A DNA stretch of 64,000 bases, taken from assembly GCA_020091685.1 (NCBI GenBank), contig CM034605.1:9541019-9605018 (forward strand), read 5' to 3'. Below, one piece after another: positions 21,673-35,131 of this stretch. Numbering within the stretch: position 1 is the first letter of the stretch; each line of letters begins with the position of its first letter. Under the pieces are notes generated by a model. That model made no database searches and had not been told where the DNA came from. It worked only from the letters and a program-made list of their open reading frames with translations. This DNA comes from Lutjanus erythropterus. Lineage: Eukaryota; Chordata; Actinopteri; Lutjaniformes; Lutjanidae. The translations under genes and the position numbers were made by a program.

Positions 21673-24600
21673 CTACAGAAACACACAAACGAAACAAACA
21701 ATAACAGTCTAATTAGCACTCAATGTGTTGCAAGTAATCATAGAATGGAAAAACAAAAACAGGTGTGATCATGTGTGTCGGGGCTAAATAAGCGTTGCTG
21801 ACTGCGGTAAGTGGGTTTCCTGTATAACCTGCATGTGTGATAAAAGTAGAACGAGGTAGAAAGCGGACATCAGAATCTTTTAGCATCAAACAGGCAGCCA
21901 GAGAGACCCCTGTTTGATGCAGGCTCGAGGGCACGGCTATTTTTATCTGCACTTAGCCGGCCCTGTTCCCGTCGTCAACACCAGCAGAAAACCACACACG
22001 TCCAATAAGAAAACCAGCTGCAGAACATTCACCTCAAACACCACTGTCTAATACTGATTTGCATTCAGGACACGGTGCTGCTCAGCACAGTGACTGTACT
22101 ACAATGAAGGCAGCTGCAGATAGGCGTATGTGATATGTGTGAGCCTGTGTGTTTATTCATCCAAAGGTCCTGAGGGAGGACTTAACCTTAATTTAGATTG
22201 AGAAACACTGCCCTCTCCTGACCAGGCAGTCACACAGAGTTGAGTGAACAGTAATTACAAAAACTCCTTAGAAAACACCTAGACATGGCACCTAGGCCAG
22301 CAGTTTAAGACCTATGATGTAGAAAAAAACCTGAAATATAACATAACTCATGAATATCATATTTATTTGCTGACAGGCTAGTCTTTCCAGGACCAATATG
22401 GCAGCAATGTTGACGGATTGCAGCAATGAGCTGAGGCATCTCTATATGCCACATCTGTCAGGTGGATGTATTATCTTGGCAAAGTAGAAGTGTTCACTAA
22501 CATATTTTAACAAATTTGTGAGCAAAATTTGAGAGAAATAAACCTTTTATGTGCACAGAAGAAGTCTTTAGATCTTTTACTTCAACACATGAACAGTGGG
22601 AGCAAAAATAGAAGTGTTGCGGAGTATATATTTTAAAAAAAAAAATCCTCTTTGCTGTTTTTGCTGCAATATGCTGCAGAGGCTGGATTCAATCTGTGCA
22701 TTTAAGAGCACCTGGCCTTAAATATTTACTACTCGGTGACACACTGCAGAAACAGCCTCAACCTGCAGAACCTTTCTTATGTGTCCTGAACAAATCACAT
22801 GGCATTAACTTCAGGAACCAAGCTGATGCCAGCTCGCGAGGGGCACTTGAGGCGCAGAGCAGAAACACAATTTTGCATTCTTCTCACGTGCATAGCAACA
22901 TGATGTATAGCCTGTTTTGATGCATGCATTTACTGTCTCAAGAGAGTCAGCCATGCAAGTCATACAAGTTAAGGGATATGGGGCAGGAACAGTGAGGTGA
23001 ATGAATAAGCAGGAAGAAAAGGAGGTAGAGACAGAGGAGAGATGTGCAAGTGAGGGGGGGTGGGTGGAGATCTTGAAGCTTGGTGACCTCAATTTCCTCC
23101 AGCTGTAAGACAACACCTCCACCTAGGCAGAAAAATGAGCTGGCAACAGAGAAAATTATACCACTTCCTATACAATTCATGTTCAATACGCTGCTAAAAT
23201 ATCCCATCACCCCTTTTTTTAAAGAGTATCCCTGTAGAGGACATACAGTATTACTGTATTACTGTCCAGCAGCCACTTCTAAAGACTTGGAAGTCCCCTT
23301 ATGTTGCTCCCCAGAGGCTGAGTCTCAGCCAAATGCTTTTAAATTCAGTTATGAGAGGCCACACACACACACAAAACTAAGTGGGGGGGCTTCATTTAAA
23401 AATGGAAGCATTGAAATTCAGCTTCAGTTTTCTACGACAATCAGTCATTATTAGACAGCAGCAATGCCTGCAGTCCGTCCAGTTATCTGGGACTTGGACT
23501 GCAGGAAAAAGAGGAGGATTAGATTAATAACTTTTCATTATGATAATGCTGCGCTGCATGGTCCCGCAGCAGGAACTGCTGACTGGAGGCTGGGACACTT
23601 CCAAATGCAGAGTGAAGCCCAGTCAGGGCCAAAGAAAGAAACTACTGATCAGAAACAGCCCTCTGCACAATTCCTGCTTCTGGTATAGTATGTTTGTTCT
23701 AAGAATCACAAAGTACACAATCATACACTATGCACGTAATTTTCAGTTTTTTCCCACTCAAGTATACCACCTAACTACCATGATGAGAGTAGGCATAATA
23801 TTATCTTAACTCCACTACAAGAGAGACCTTATGTTCTATGCATTTAGGTGGAAAATAATGTGAGCACATACTGTCACTGGCCAAAATTAGTAGGAAAACA
23901 TCAACATATTGGATATCTACAAAAATCCAATATTGTACATCCCTACTTTACAGTATTAATGACTCGAGGAGTACACACAAAGTAAATAAATGAAATGCAT
24001 GAGGGAAGTAAAGAAAAAACACAAACATAACATCATCTAACATAACATAACCAAATAATAAGCTTAAAAAAGGTGCATAAGATGACTAGAAAGATTCTTA
24101 AATTTATAAAATGTTGTAAGTTTGGACCTCAGATTTGATTGATTTGAAGACGTCAATGAAGCAATTTTTTTCCCCAATTTTAGAGAGAACCCTAGATCCC
24201 TGAGGTGAGTTAAAATGCATTAGGATTCTTCTATGTGCCAAAAGGATTGAAAAAGCAATTATGTTTCTGAAACTCTATTTCACATTTTGCTTCGCACTTA
24301 CACACTGCCACACTTCATTTAAAATATATTTCCATTGTTTTTATTTTATTATATACACTCTATTTTTAACTTCACTTTTATTTTTCTTTGGTGAGTTTTA
24401 TTTTCCATCTAATGTTTTAGTAGTATTGTCAAGTGGACTTTTTTCAAATGAAGAAGTTAAACAGTCTTAAGAGCTTGCTTGTACATGTGTGCCTATGCTT
24501 AGCCTAATAAACAGTCAACTAGTCACTTAATTAAATATGCATAAAGTGGCCCACACTGCCACCATCTGGACAGGGTGAGGAAGAGGAATGTCTGTCTGCC

Positions 24601-27600
24601 TGTGGTCAAACACACTGCAGTAAAGCTCTGATGTCACTGCTGTATGCTAGAAATAAGACACTGTTAAGTAATGCACAACACTGCAATGTCGTTACAGTAA
24701 ACAGATGTGGAGAAGCAACTCTTTTAGACCCATTAGGTAATGAAGGCACCGCTGCATTTACTTATTCGATACTTGATTTATCACTCTCTTACATCACTCT
24801 CACACAGTGAGCTTAAGTTCACTGACCCCGGGGAAAACTGCGTGCTTATTGCCATTTAATCTCCCTCCCTGCTGCTCTAAAAGCTGAGACCAAATCACAG
24901 TGTCCATAACTGAGGGGACACAGGGTGCAGATGGGACTGTGTTTTTGGTCTGACAGCAAGTGATGCAATGCTAACTGGATCATCCCAACCCATGACAACA
25001 GCAGCAGGGTCCTCGACTTCCCAGGACTTTTCCAGCACACTTTCAGTGGTGATCTAGACAGTATGACAGACAGAGATCGTACCATGACCTTATACGTTCC
25101 TCTCTGTGGAAGTCTGATTTAAAAGATGTGAAGTCTATGGCTGTAACTTATCGATGAGATCAACTCTCACATGCTTAGAAATGATGACAAACTGATTATA
25201 GAATAATAAACACCATATAATGCTGATTTCTCTTGTCTCTCCTCCATTATTGTTTTTTTTTTAAATTTCCTGACATGTTTTAATCCTCTGTTTTGATATA
25301 GTTATTTTATGTAGTATTATTGTTTTTGGAAAGGACTTTGTGCTCTATGCTTGGCAAGTCCTATTAAAACATGTATCATCATTTATAAACTGAATTCTCC
25401 ATGAGTTCTTGTAACCAGTGCTGCCTGAACACCAATAACACAAACAACACCCTCAAATTTTGCCAACTGACAAAAAGTAGACTGACATTTACATACACAA
25501 ATGTACCTAAACAATTCAAAGTAAGAGTTGAGTTTGCTATGATCATTAACTGCCACTGACTCTAACAAGTTTATCACTCCATACTTAAGCCCTTTTACCC
25601 GTAATATTGGTGAAGTCCCATGTCACGGTTCTCTGTCATGGTCACGGTCCCATGTCATCGTCCCACGTCACTGTCTAATTCAGTGTTATTACCCTGGCCT
25701 CCCATTCATTCATTCATTATCCAACTCTCTCGACAATGTCTAACACACATTTGAAACCAGTACTAGTTGAACTGTGTTAAATAGCTAACCTTAAACCTTT
25801 GCAGGAAACTGAACCACACATGCTAACAAATTTAACATTATTCATCCATTTAAAGGGAGCTGGGAGAATAAGCAAGGTCAATCTATACACCGAATAAAAA
25901 CTGCCACAGTTCCCAGCCAGCGCGTGAATAATGTAACTTATATTCTTCTGATGTTTCAGGGAAGTTGTAATATCATCCAACATCATCCTAAATGTGATGT
26001 CACTTCAGAGAGATGTTCACAGCATAACCAAGAGCAGGCTATTCAAAATACTCTTGTCAATAAACCACCCTTTGAACGTTAATATGATCTTGAACATAAC
26101 TTAGCCCTTTCAGATGGCAATCTTATCTGTTTGGGGAGCTCTGACAGATAGGAAAAGAAAAAACGGAAAATCCTGAACTAATTTTTCCAGGACACCACAA
26201 GATTTTCAAGGAACATTTCTATCTTGTGTATGTGTTTTCATGACTGGAAAACTGGTCAAATGTTTTGTCAGTTTTCCAGGGTGAGTGGGAACCGTAAAAG
26301 TCCACACTACATAATACACTTCAGCAAAGTTGATGTACTTTAATAGAGACTCAGAGACATCTACAGTACATGAAGGTGTTTCCTCAGAACAAACCTGCAG
26401 GTGTTGAATGACAGTGCAGCAATTTGACAGTGAAAATCACAGTGTGTGAGTTAGCAGCTGTCAAACTGACAGCATGGGTGTTTCTCAGCTGCTGTAAGCA
26501 TTATCATTTTAACAATAAAGTATCTGTGTTTGGGGGCAGCTCACAGCCCATCTAATGTCTGATCCTGACAGGTGGGTGTTGTCAGCGGTGATGAATCAAA
26601 CCACCTGTCACTCTGACGGCTGGTCCTCACTCATCCCGCGGTCAGAGAAAGCTTTGTGGAGGCTGTGTCGAACACAACAAAGCACTTAAATGAAACCCCA
26701 CTATTATTCTTGATACCCTTAAAGGCACTGACTCTGTCATTTTGTTTATAAGCAGAAATAAATTAATCTGATCAGGGACTACAGCAGAACAGAATAGACA
26801 GAAATATCTACAGTATGTGTAGGGTTGGAAAATAACACTATTGTGGTAATTATGGTGATATGATTTTCCTCAACAGAAATAAGCCTATAACATATTTTAG
26901 ATAATGTTTGATATGAGTTAACCACCCACAAACCAGGAGAGGTGCATCTGAAATGGTTGCTGCCCGCCATGAAACAGAAGAAGAAGAAAAAGAGGACATC
27001 CAACAGATTACATGTCACAGGTTTGTGTAATTTGGAGGATATGAAAAAGGTACCTGTATTCCATTACAACAACAGAAAAAAGCTGTAATCAGATCCTAAG
27101 TAATTTTAGTAAAAACAGAGATTATTGCAGGATCACAATTTTGAAATAGATTTTAAAATAAAGAACACTTTGAATATACAAGTCTCACAACACCACTCTG
27201 GTCTGAGTGACACCAGCTTATCTTACAATCAATTCAATGTCAGGGCCTCTAGGGAAAAAATGGTTCACTGGGTGGAAATTTCAACAATATTTTGTGTTTT
27301 TAAATCAAAAAAGAGGAACAACATCACAGTACACTGACAGTTCTACCTTCAGATGTGAAAATAATCATCACCCAAGAATAAGAATCATCTAAGCTACACA
27401 GAACACCTGCTAATGTTAGCTACACAGAACAGCATCTAACATCCTACACAGAACAATTGCTGACATTAGCAACACAGATATCCAGTTTGCTAACTTGTCA
27501 ATATTACTTCTTCTTATGTCAGTTTACTTACTTTGATTGTGAAATGTTCGTATACTAGCTAGCATACAAAGTAAATTTAAATGTGCATAATTACTGCTAC

Positions 27601-30600
27601 TAATCTGAATGCATTTTCACACATAAAAAGGAGGGAATAGCTGGACAAACTACTACTGAACCTTCAACGAACATGCATTACATTATATTCGTCCAAACTA
27701 TACCATAACTCTCCAACTCACCATATTTGGTATTGAGGTAATCTAAAAGCAACAGAAAGTAATCCAGTTAGATTACATTAATATAATTACACTTGGATTA
27801 GATTACTGGCTACTTTTTTTAACAGGTAATTAGTAATTGTATCAGGACACATTTTTAAAGTAACAGTCCCAACCCTAATAGCCAATCATGCGGCAGGAAT
27901 AAAAATAAGCCATACTGGTTGGCAGCTTTTTGGCAAGTGTTTGTCATCTCGTTCAGTGTATAAATCTAACGTGATCTGTGCATACTAATTAAAGTAAAAA
28001 GGATAGACGTAATAAGCTAAGGCTTCAGTCTACACCTTTTCTGTCAGTACAGTTTGCCTTAATTGATTTATTTACATGTGCATCCTAGTTGCAAGCCAAA
28101 AATAATAAAATAAATAAAAATGAACTAAAGTACAAAGAAAGAACTTTTAATTGTGACAACAGTTTTTGCACCACTGCCCAGCTCTATCTATATGCATATC
28201 TATAAATACAGAGCTTTCACAAATTAACACTAGTCTCACTCCTCCCACTCTGCAGTTTCTTTCTTATTACAGATGCAACAGCTCTGCTCAGTGTGCCCTC
28301 TTTCATCCAGCAAAAATCCATAACCTCATCATTCAAAGTAAAGAACTGGGCCATGTGGCCTGGTGAGTGCATCTGGCAGCCTCCACCCCCCTCCATCACT
28401 TTTAGCCAGGAAGAAGGATCATAGACTTTAATACAAGTCATGAAAAATGCAGGCTTTATAAATCACCCCGTTTCTTTTGCGCCTGTCACAGCCGTCTCTC
28501 CACGCAGGCTTGTCGGACTGGCTGACTGACTGACTGGTTTGACTGTCAGTGCTAAGGCTTGCGTAAGGGGTAGTACATGCGGGAACTCGGAGAAGAGTGC
28601 TGCGGTGCTCTGAGGGCCAGAGCCGTAATGTAGCATGACATGATGCTCACAGAGTCATCATTACTCATTTGAAATGTATTTCTAGAGGCTGATGGGTATA
28701 TACAGATCTGAGGAAGAGGGAGGAGAGCTTTCATTGGGGCTGGCAGGCTGTTGACTGGGAGACAAGAAATTTGGTTAAGTTTGCTTCAGTCCACTGGTGA
28801 GTGTATGTTTAAAACAGTGGGAGGAGAAGACATTTAAAGCTGCTGATACTAAAAGGCATTAGATGGAACATAGCTAACATTTGCCAAGGTGGTAGTTTAG
28901 CGATCATTTATTAAAGAAAACAAGTTACACTTTATCTGAGAAGGACCTTTGTGCCCTGTTTGTCTGTATGAAGTATGCAGCTCAGAGCAACAGCGTGAGA
29001 CGGACTGAGTTGTTTTGCTAGAATCCACTTCATTATGTGAATAGAGCTGAGCCTTGTCCTCAGTGGATACAACAATGCTGCATGGCAGGGCACTTTGTGT
29101 TGAATGACAGCGAGCAGAAAGAGCAGGGCGATACACTCCTGCTCTGCACTGATCAGTTTCATATGACCTTGCTGGAACGTATTGGGTAATCTGATTATGG
29201 TATTGCCTGCCATATGTCAGACAATAAAATGAGTAGGGAACTGAGGGAGGGGTGGGGGATAAACAGAGAGACAGAGGGAGGGATTTTTTTTAAAACTGCT
29301 ATAATCAGTATATTTACATAATGACAGTGGACTTATAAGACAGACAGCTGGTTAACAGTGTGGACAATGTAGCAGATAAAGGGGAGATGTTTTCTTGTGG
29401 GGGCTAGTGAAAAGCAAAAACTGACATTTACCAAGTGTCCAGAAACATGGCTCAAAATGAATCCTAATGTTGCTATACATCAGCTAGATGTGCAAATATA
29501 GGCAACTGGAGGTAAATGATGTTGTATTGATTTGCCAAGGGTGGCTAATGTTAGCAGTGCTAGCAGCAGCAGCCTGCTCCTCTTGCAGTAAATGTCCACA
29601 TTACTGTGCTGAATGTGGTTACTCAGTGGTCTGGTTGTGTGGTTATACTGGTTGCCAGTTTATTCTGACACAGGCTACATACAACCTTGTTTTCATTTTC
29701 TAGATCAACATAATGTCAGACCACAATGTTTTTTTGTGAGATATCATCTTTACTTTCCACCTCACTGCTTACATTACATTAGCACTCACCTGGTGGCATT
29801 TAGATGCAACAGTTAACCTGTTTACATTAACAAAATATTAGTAATTCATTTAACTGACTAGTATTTCTGGTGCCAACTAGGGAGGGTGGCCATCGTTTAA
29901 TCCTTTACTCGACTAATAATGCGCCCTATTGCTAACAAAGTTCCCATTTTTCAAAGTTTTTTTTTTGAGTTGTGTACTTTCAGTATACTTAATGCTTCCA
30001 ACAATGTTCAGGTACAGAAAAATCCACAATTTATTCAAAGCAAAGATATGTTTTCCTGTATCATACATCAGATCCATCAAAGAGTGAAAAGGGAAGTCTG
30101 CGACTGTGACTAAACATAATGTGAATAATGTGAATAAAAACCATGTCTTTTCTTATTGTTTTAATTTCGGAGACCTCTAGTAGCAGAAATTACAGGTGGT
30201 AATATGTCAGTGTGACTGTCTTAGTAGCTTGTTTCTGCTTCCCCCAGCTGGCCCAAAAATCTTTTATTTGACGTTTAAAGTTTCTTGTGCAGCTTTAAAA
30301 AGATGTTTGCGTTAACTGTCCTCTTCATAAAGGTGGTAAGTATAAGAGAAGAAGCAACACAAATGATAATATAAAGAGAAAGTAACTACATTACATACCA
30401 CAGTGTAAACACTTGTAAAACAACCACATATACACTGTTAGTAAACACATAAGCTATTCTCGCACACATACTGCAGTGACGGAGCATTAGCACATGAAGC
30501 AAACAAGAGACTTTGTTACTTTAAAATTACCATTTTCGTCTGCATAATAATAACACTCATTAATAACCACTGGGCTTCAATAAGACAGCGCAGATTAAAC

Positions 30601-33471
30601 AGCCCGGATCATAATTAGTTTGACCCACGAAAGGCCGGGCTTCACACTGACCCACTTAGCCCTTTTGGCTGTACTCTGTGATGTTCATTTATCTGTGTTA
30701 ACATCTGAAGTGTATTCAATTATCAAGCGACACAAGTGCAACCTAGTAAACAGCTGAGATGCAGCAAAATCGACAGAGGGACTTTTCTTTTAAGATTAAA
30801 GGTTTAAGCCTTCACCGTGATGTGCGGCATGCAGCATTTGGTTAGCATGATGTAGGAAGCATTGTAAGTGTATCTGTCAGAATCATGCGCAGAGCTTATG
30901 GATTCTAATATCACACAGTTATATTTGATGAGGACTTATGATATTTATCTGAGACCATGCTCAGGAAATTAAAAAAGAAACACTGGAATTGATAAAAAGA
31001 GGTATATTATGTTTGTCTGATAGTTTAAATGTTAATGGTGGCATCTGTGTGTGTGTGAACACCTAGGTGAGGACACATAGGGACAGTGTCATTTCACTGG
31101 GAATTGATCCAAATCATCTCCACATGAGTAAAGCCAGCACCAGACAGTTAGCTTAGCTCTCCTCCTCCCTGCGGCTACTGCTGAGCTGAGCACTGCTGGC
31201 TGTGTTGGTTCAGCTCGTGCTGGTCTATGATGTAACAACTAAAACGCTCTCAAGCTTCCTTAAAAATGCAGCATAGTTCTCTAATTAGGGGTAAAACTGT
31301 CTATACTGACTTTAAAAAAAAGCTCCAACCATTATCCACGGTCTGTTAAGAAATTACATAATCAATTGAAGGTCTTTTGTTTGCTGCAACAGATTAAAGG
31401 AAAGATTACAGTTACTGAAAGGGATGATTAACTACATTACAGAAGTAGCTAATGTAATTATGATGATGATGCTTCAAAAGCATCAGGCCCACAGCAACAG
31501 CACCGACTTGGAATTTACAGTCTGGAGTGGTCGCAGTAAACAAAGTTTAAAGGGAAAGTTCAAGCCAAAACCAGAAATGCATACATACATTTTTCCTCTT
31601 ACCTGTAGTGCTTTTTACTCATCTAGACAGTTTTGGTGTGAGAGTTTTGCTGATATTGTCTGCAGAGATTTCTGCCTTCTTTCCGATATCATGGAACTAA
31701 ATGGCATTCAGCTTGTGTTTCTTAAAGTGCCAAAAATAATACATTAGAATCAATTGATCGTGACCTTGTTGTGTTCGATTTTTTTGGAACTCTTTTCTTT
31801 CCACCGGAGTCACCCGCCAACTGCATCACTGTGCAGAGGGAAGTTTGCAGAGAGGTCGCAATGTGGGTAGGGAAGATGTCACCGGTATGAGCCTCTTGTC
31901 CATGAGTAGATGCATGCTTTCTTCTGCATGGTGGTAAGTTTGGCAGATAGTAGAAAGAAAGTAGTTCCTGTTTGTAAGTGAGTCTGGAAAGAATTGCTGA
32001 TGTGTTTTATTAGTGCTTTGGGCACAACAAGCCAACTGCCATGTAGTTCCATTATATTGGAGAGAATGCAGACATCTCTACGGCTGATAGCTCCAAAACT
32101 CTGCAACTTGCACCAAAACAAACTAGATGGATAAGTAGCACTACATGTAAGATGAAAATCTGTATTTTGATCTTGGAATGAACACAGAAGCGTCTTCTAC
32201 TCCTCAATGGGTAAAAAGCAACAGAATGGCACGAACAGTTAAGCCAAATACAAACTAGTGAGACAGGCAAGATGAGCGACTAGAAAGTGGAAAAACAGAG
32301 AGCTTAAGTCACCAATGGTCAATGATACACAGTGTGACATTATTATGGGTTTGCAAAGATGTTTTAAACCATTTACTCTGTCATTGTAATGATAAGGATT
32401 ATTAAAAAAAGAGGAAAAGAGTTCTGCAAATAAGGAAACTCTAATCCTTCCTTCTGTAACCCTTGTGCCCACCAGGTCCCTGATCCTTTGTCAGGTTCCC
32501 GTGTACTGGATAGGATGTGGGTTTAGGGGAGGGACAGCAGATCCCACAGAGTCCAAATTGGCAATGCTTCAGTTAACACTCCGCTCACGAGTATCCCGGT
32601 CAGGTCAAACCCTGTGTCAACTTTGAGCCTTTGATCTCGGACACTCCCTCTAATCTCTGCCTTCCTAACGGCGCGGAGGGAGTTAAAATGGATCATCAGT
32701 GAAACTATTCTCAGGCCCTGCTTGCCCCTCGTACAAATCTGTTGGGTAGTTTTTTAATTTGTGGTCACTCGCCTAAGCCAGGACGAGCACTGTGGTCAAT
32801 GACTAACAGAACTAATAGAAATATGTTTTAAAATAATAATTATTGGTTTGTTTTTGTTAGTTTATTAGATAACTATGGACAGATATTTTCTGACAACTTG
32901 TAGAAAAAAAATAAAGATCCTGTAAATTGCTATAATGAGTAACTGTTTTGAATTTTTTGAGATACTAAGTCATTATTTAAGATGTAAGTGATTTCTATGA
33001 CATACTGAGTCATACTAAGTCATTATTTAAAGAACATTTTTCATTATTTTGAGATACTAACACATTATTTCAAGGTTTCTCATTATAATAACTTACAGGT
33101 TAATTATTTTCCCATCACACTGGCAGAAATGGCCTTTCACAGCAAACAGCTGGAGTGACAGGTAAAACTGTTTGTGGAAAATATGTGTCAGTTACAATGC
33201 TGCAGAGTAAACTGCTGAAGCATTTCAACAACAACCTCAGGCAGTAGGTCTGACACACACTCACACACTTGAAACTCTCTCAACGAAGCCTCTTTTTTTC
33301 TTGTTCTGTTCTTTGAAATCCAGCAATGCCAGATGAAGGGCGCATTCTGACAAATGTTTCATGCTAACTGAGATGATAAAAGCACCGGTGTCAACATTTA
33401 CATCAAGGCAGGGAGTCTGAACATGAATCAGTGTGTTCAAAGCGGGAGCAGCGTGACTTCTAGTAACTCAC
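21673..33471 (-). other. fmn1: fmn1 large intron (11.8 kb)
   Basis: Long-isoform intron bounded by the donor CAG|GTGAGT (33471) and the acceptor at 21673. I scanned the minus-strand ORFs and saw none with paired splice sites and formin-like sequence. A foldback MITE lies at 31551-32183 and short simple repeats such as ATTC (25704-25720) occur. The rest looks like unique AT-leaning intron. Conserved enhancers could be present but cannot be judged from one sequence. Confidence 0.7.
31551..32183. mobile_element. Foldback MITE, copy 2
   Basis: The left arm (AGGGAAAGTTCAAGCCAAAA, TTACCTGTAGTGC, TTTTGGTGTGAGAGTTTTG, GGCATTCAGCTTGTG) is inverted at the right end, which in reverse complement reads TTACATGTAGTGC, TTTTGGTGCAAGTTGCAGAG, TAGAGATGTCTGCATTCTC. 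The arms match the element at 2755-3345. The left end abuts TTAA (31547-31550) but no matching TTAA is seen at the right, so the right boundary is approximate. Confidence 0.6.
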
Positions 33472-35011
33472 CTGTTGTTGTGGAGTTGCTGGAGGAGTTC
33501 CACTTGCAGTTGCTGGGCCGCCTGCTGAGGTTCAGATCCAGACGGGTGACGGTTCGTTTGTTGCCGTTCTTGTCGATGACCTCTGTGAAGATTTTGGGCT
33601 CGTCCGTGTTACTGGAGCTGTCTTGTTCAGGGTCCACATCCTTATCTGAGAGGAGTACGATGCGGTGGTTGAGTTGCGGACTTGCCTGCTTGGAAGACAG
33701 AGGGGACAGGACTGGGGACATGCTCTGGAGGCTGTTGGAGGCAGGGAAAGAGGTGCTGAAGACCCCAGCCAGAGAAGGTGAAGATGGGCTTTTTGTGTGG
33801 GACTTGGTTTGGGGGTAAGGCTCAGTGGTTTGGGATAGGGGCAACCGCAGGCCCTCAGAAAGCTTGTTAGTTGTCTTTTCTCTGTTTGGTCCTTTCCACT
33901 GCTGGCAGCTGCTACTCCCTGGATGTAGCATGACAGGCCCTTCTCTGGTTGGGCTTGTATGGTTGACATGTTGCACTCTCCCTTCCACATCCTGCACTCT
34001 GGCCACTACCCTGACCCCCGTGTTGCTCTGGTTGATTTCACCATACAGCTGCTGAGCGGACTTGACTGCTGATGCATTCTCAGATGACGTCTCTGCCAAA
34101 GAATCAAACCTCTTAAGCGGTCGAAGATTGCTGCCACTTTCCCGTCGGGTCAAGCCCCCCTCCATCAGGTTGCAAACTGACGACTCATAACCCAGCTCAC
34201 TGTCATACTCTGAGAAGTCGCTGCAGAAATCCATGTCGGGGTCGAATGTCCGGTTGTCCTCCATGAAGTCCCAACCCTCACGAACAATCTGGAAGGGTTC
34301 CTCCATAGGCAGTATGGGATTACTGACCGCGCTGACAAAAGAGCCAGTGATTGAGCTGTCAGAGACAAGGACAGAAGGTGGAATACCTGTGATCTGCTCC
34401 GCTACTGAAGAACTGGATATACCATTACGAGCAGGAGGCTCAGTAGATGAAGTTCCACTTGTAACTTTCTTCTTCATCTTACTGTGCAGGAAATCCTCAG
34501 CACTGTCAGGCTTCTTGCCTCCCAACTTCTTCAGCTTTTTGCTCTTGGATGCAGCTTTCTTTTGTTCTGGAGGCTCAGTGGGAGAATAGTCGATGTTGCT
34601 GCTGCTGAGAACCTGACTCCCAATGTGAACCTCCTGACCCTCCATGTAATCCTGGAGTTTCCCATCCTGGTTACCCATCCTGACTTTGTTGGCGCAGACC
34701 CTACACAGTGATAAGAGATCCGCAAGCAACTGGTGGTGCTCAGCCGCCAGCCAGCAGAGCTCTGCAACAGTTTCCTTTGTTGCTTGCTGGGAGTTGAGGA
34801 GACTGCCTGAGGAGTCGGAAGACTGGCCTCTTTGTTCGGACACTGCAAGATCCTCCTTGCCCAAGTCATGGTCATTACCGGCCTTTTCTGAATGAGGGGC
34901 GCGGCTCTTGTACTTGAAGCTCGGGGCCCGCCTCTTGGGGAAATACAAGCTGATGTGGCTGAGCTCACGGATGGGTGCATACAGGAGCAAGACAGTGTGT
35001 GTGCCCTCCAT
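33472..35011 (-). CDS. fmn1: fmn1 N-terminal coding exon of the long isoform
   Basis: The start is ATG 35011, giving MEGTHTVLLLYAPIRELSHI then SLYFPKRR. Mammalian FMN1 begins [20 protein letters not shown] and continues with SFCLPKG, so the start is fixed by homology. An upstream in-frame ATG at 35032 is less likely. The exon gives 513 codons plus one base before the donor CAG|GTGAGT. Features include MGNQDGKLQ (human MGNQEGKLQ), a Lys-rich stretch (KSKKLKKLGGKKP), VVARVQDVEGRVQHV (human VVAKVQDLSSQVQRV), and a proline/serine-rich region with SPVLSPLSSKQASPQLNHRI that resembles human SPVPSPLSPRLPSPQQHHRI. The rest appears disordered. It supplies the regulatory N-terminus of an actin nucleator; there is no classical GBD/DID domain, as expected for FMN-type formins. 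Confidence 0.95.
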
Positions 35012-35131
35012 GATGGGTGCCATGTTAATCACTCAAGCACTCTGAGTAAGTGGTCAGGCCCCAGACAGAGTGACTGGGCTTGAACTGCAGAGCAGGATCC
35101 CTGGCTATTCATCACCTGGCCTGTCCAGATA
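35012..35131 (-). other. fmn1: fmn1 5'UTR portion of coding exon
   Basis: On the minus strand, TTTCTTTCTGACAG is a strong acceptor preceding TATCTGG at 35131. The 120 bases from there to ATG 35011 are the inferred 5'UTR. They contain an upstream in-frame ATG (35032) without an intervening stop. Confidence 0.75.

Noticed and set aside
33423-34895. Plus-strand and alternative minus-strand open frames of 60-150 codons
   Set aside because: Shadow frames of the fmn1 N-terminal exon.
35012-35032. Upstream in-frame ATG at 35032 as the fmn1 start
   Set aside because: Homology to mammalian FMN1 begins exactly at MEGTH (35011); the seven extra residues have no counterpart.
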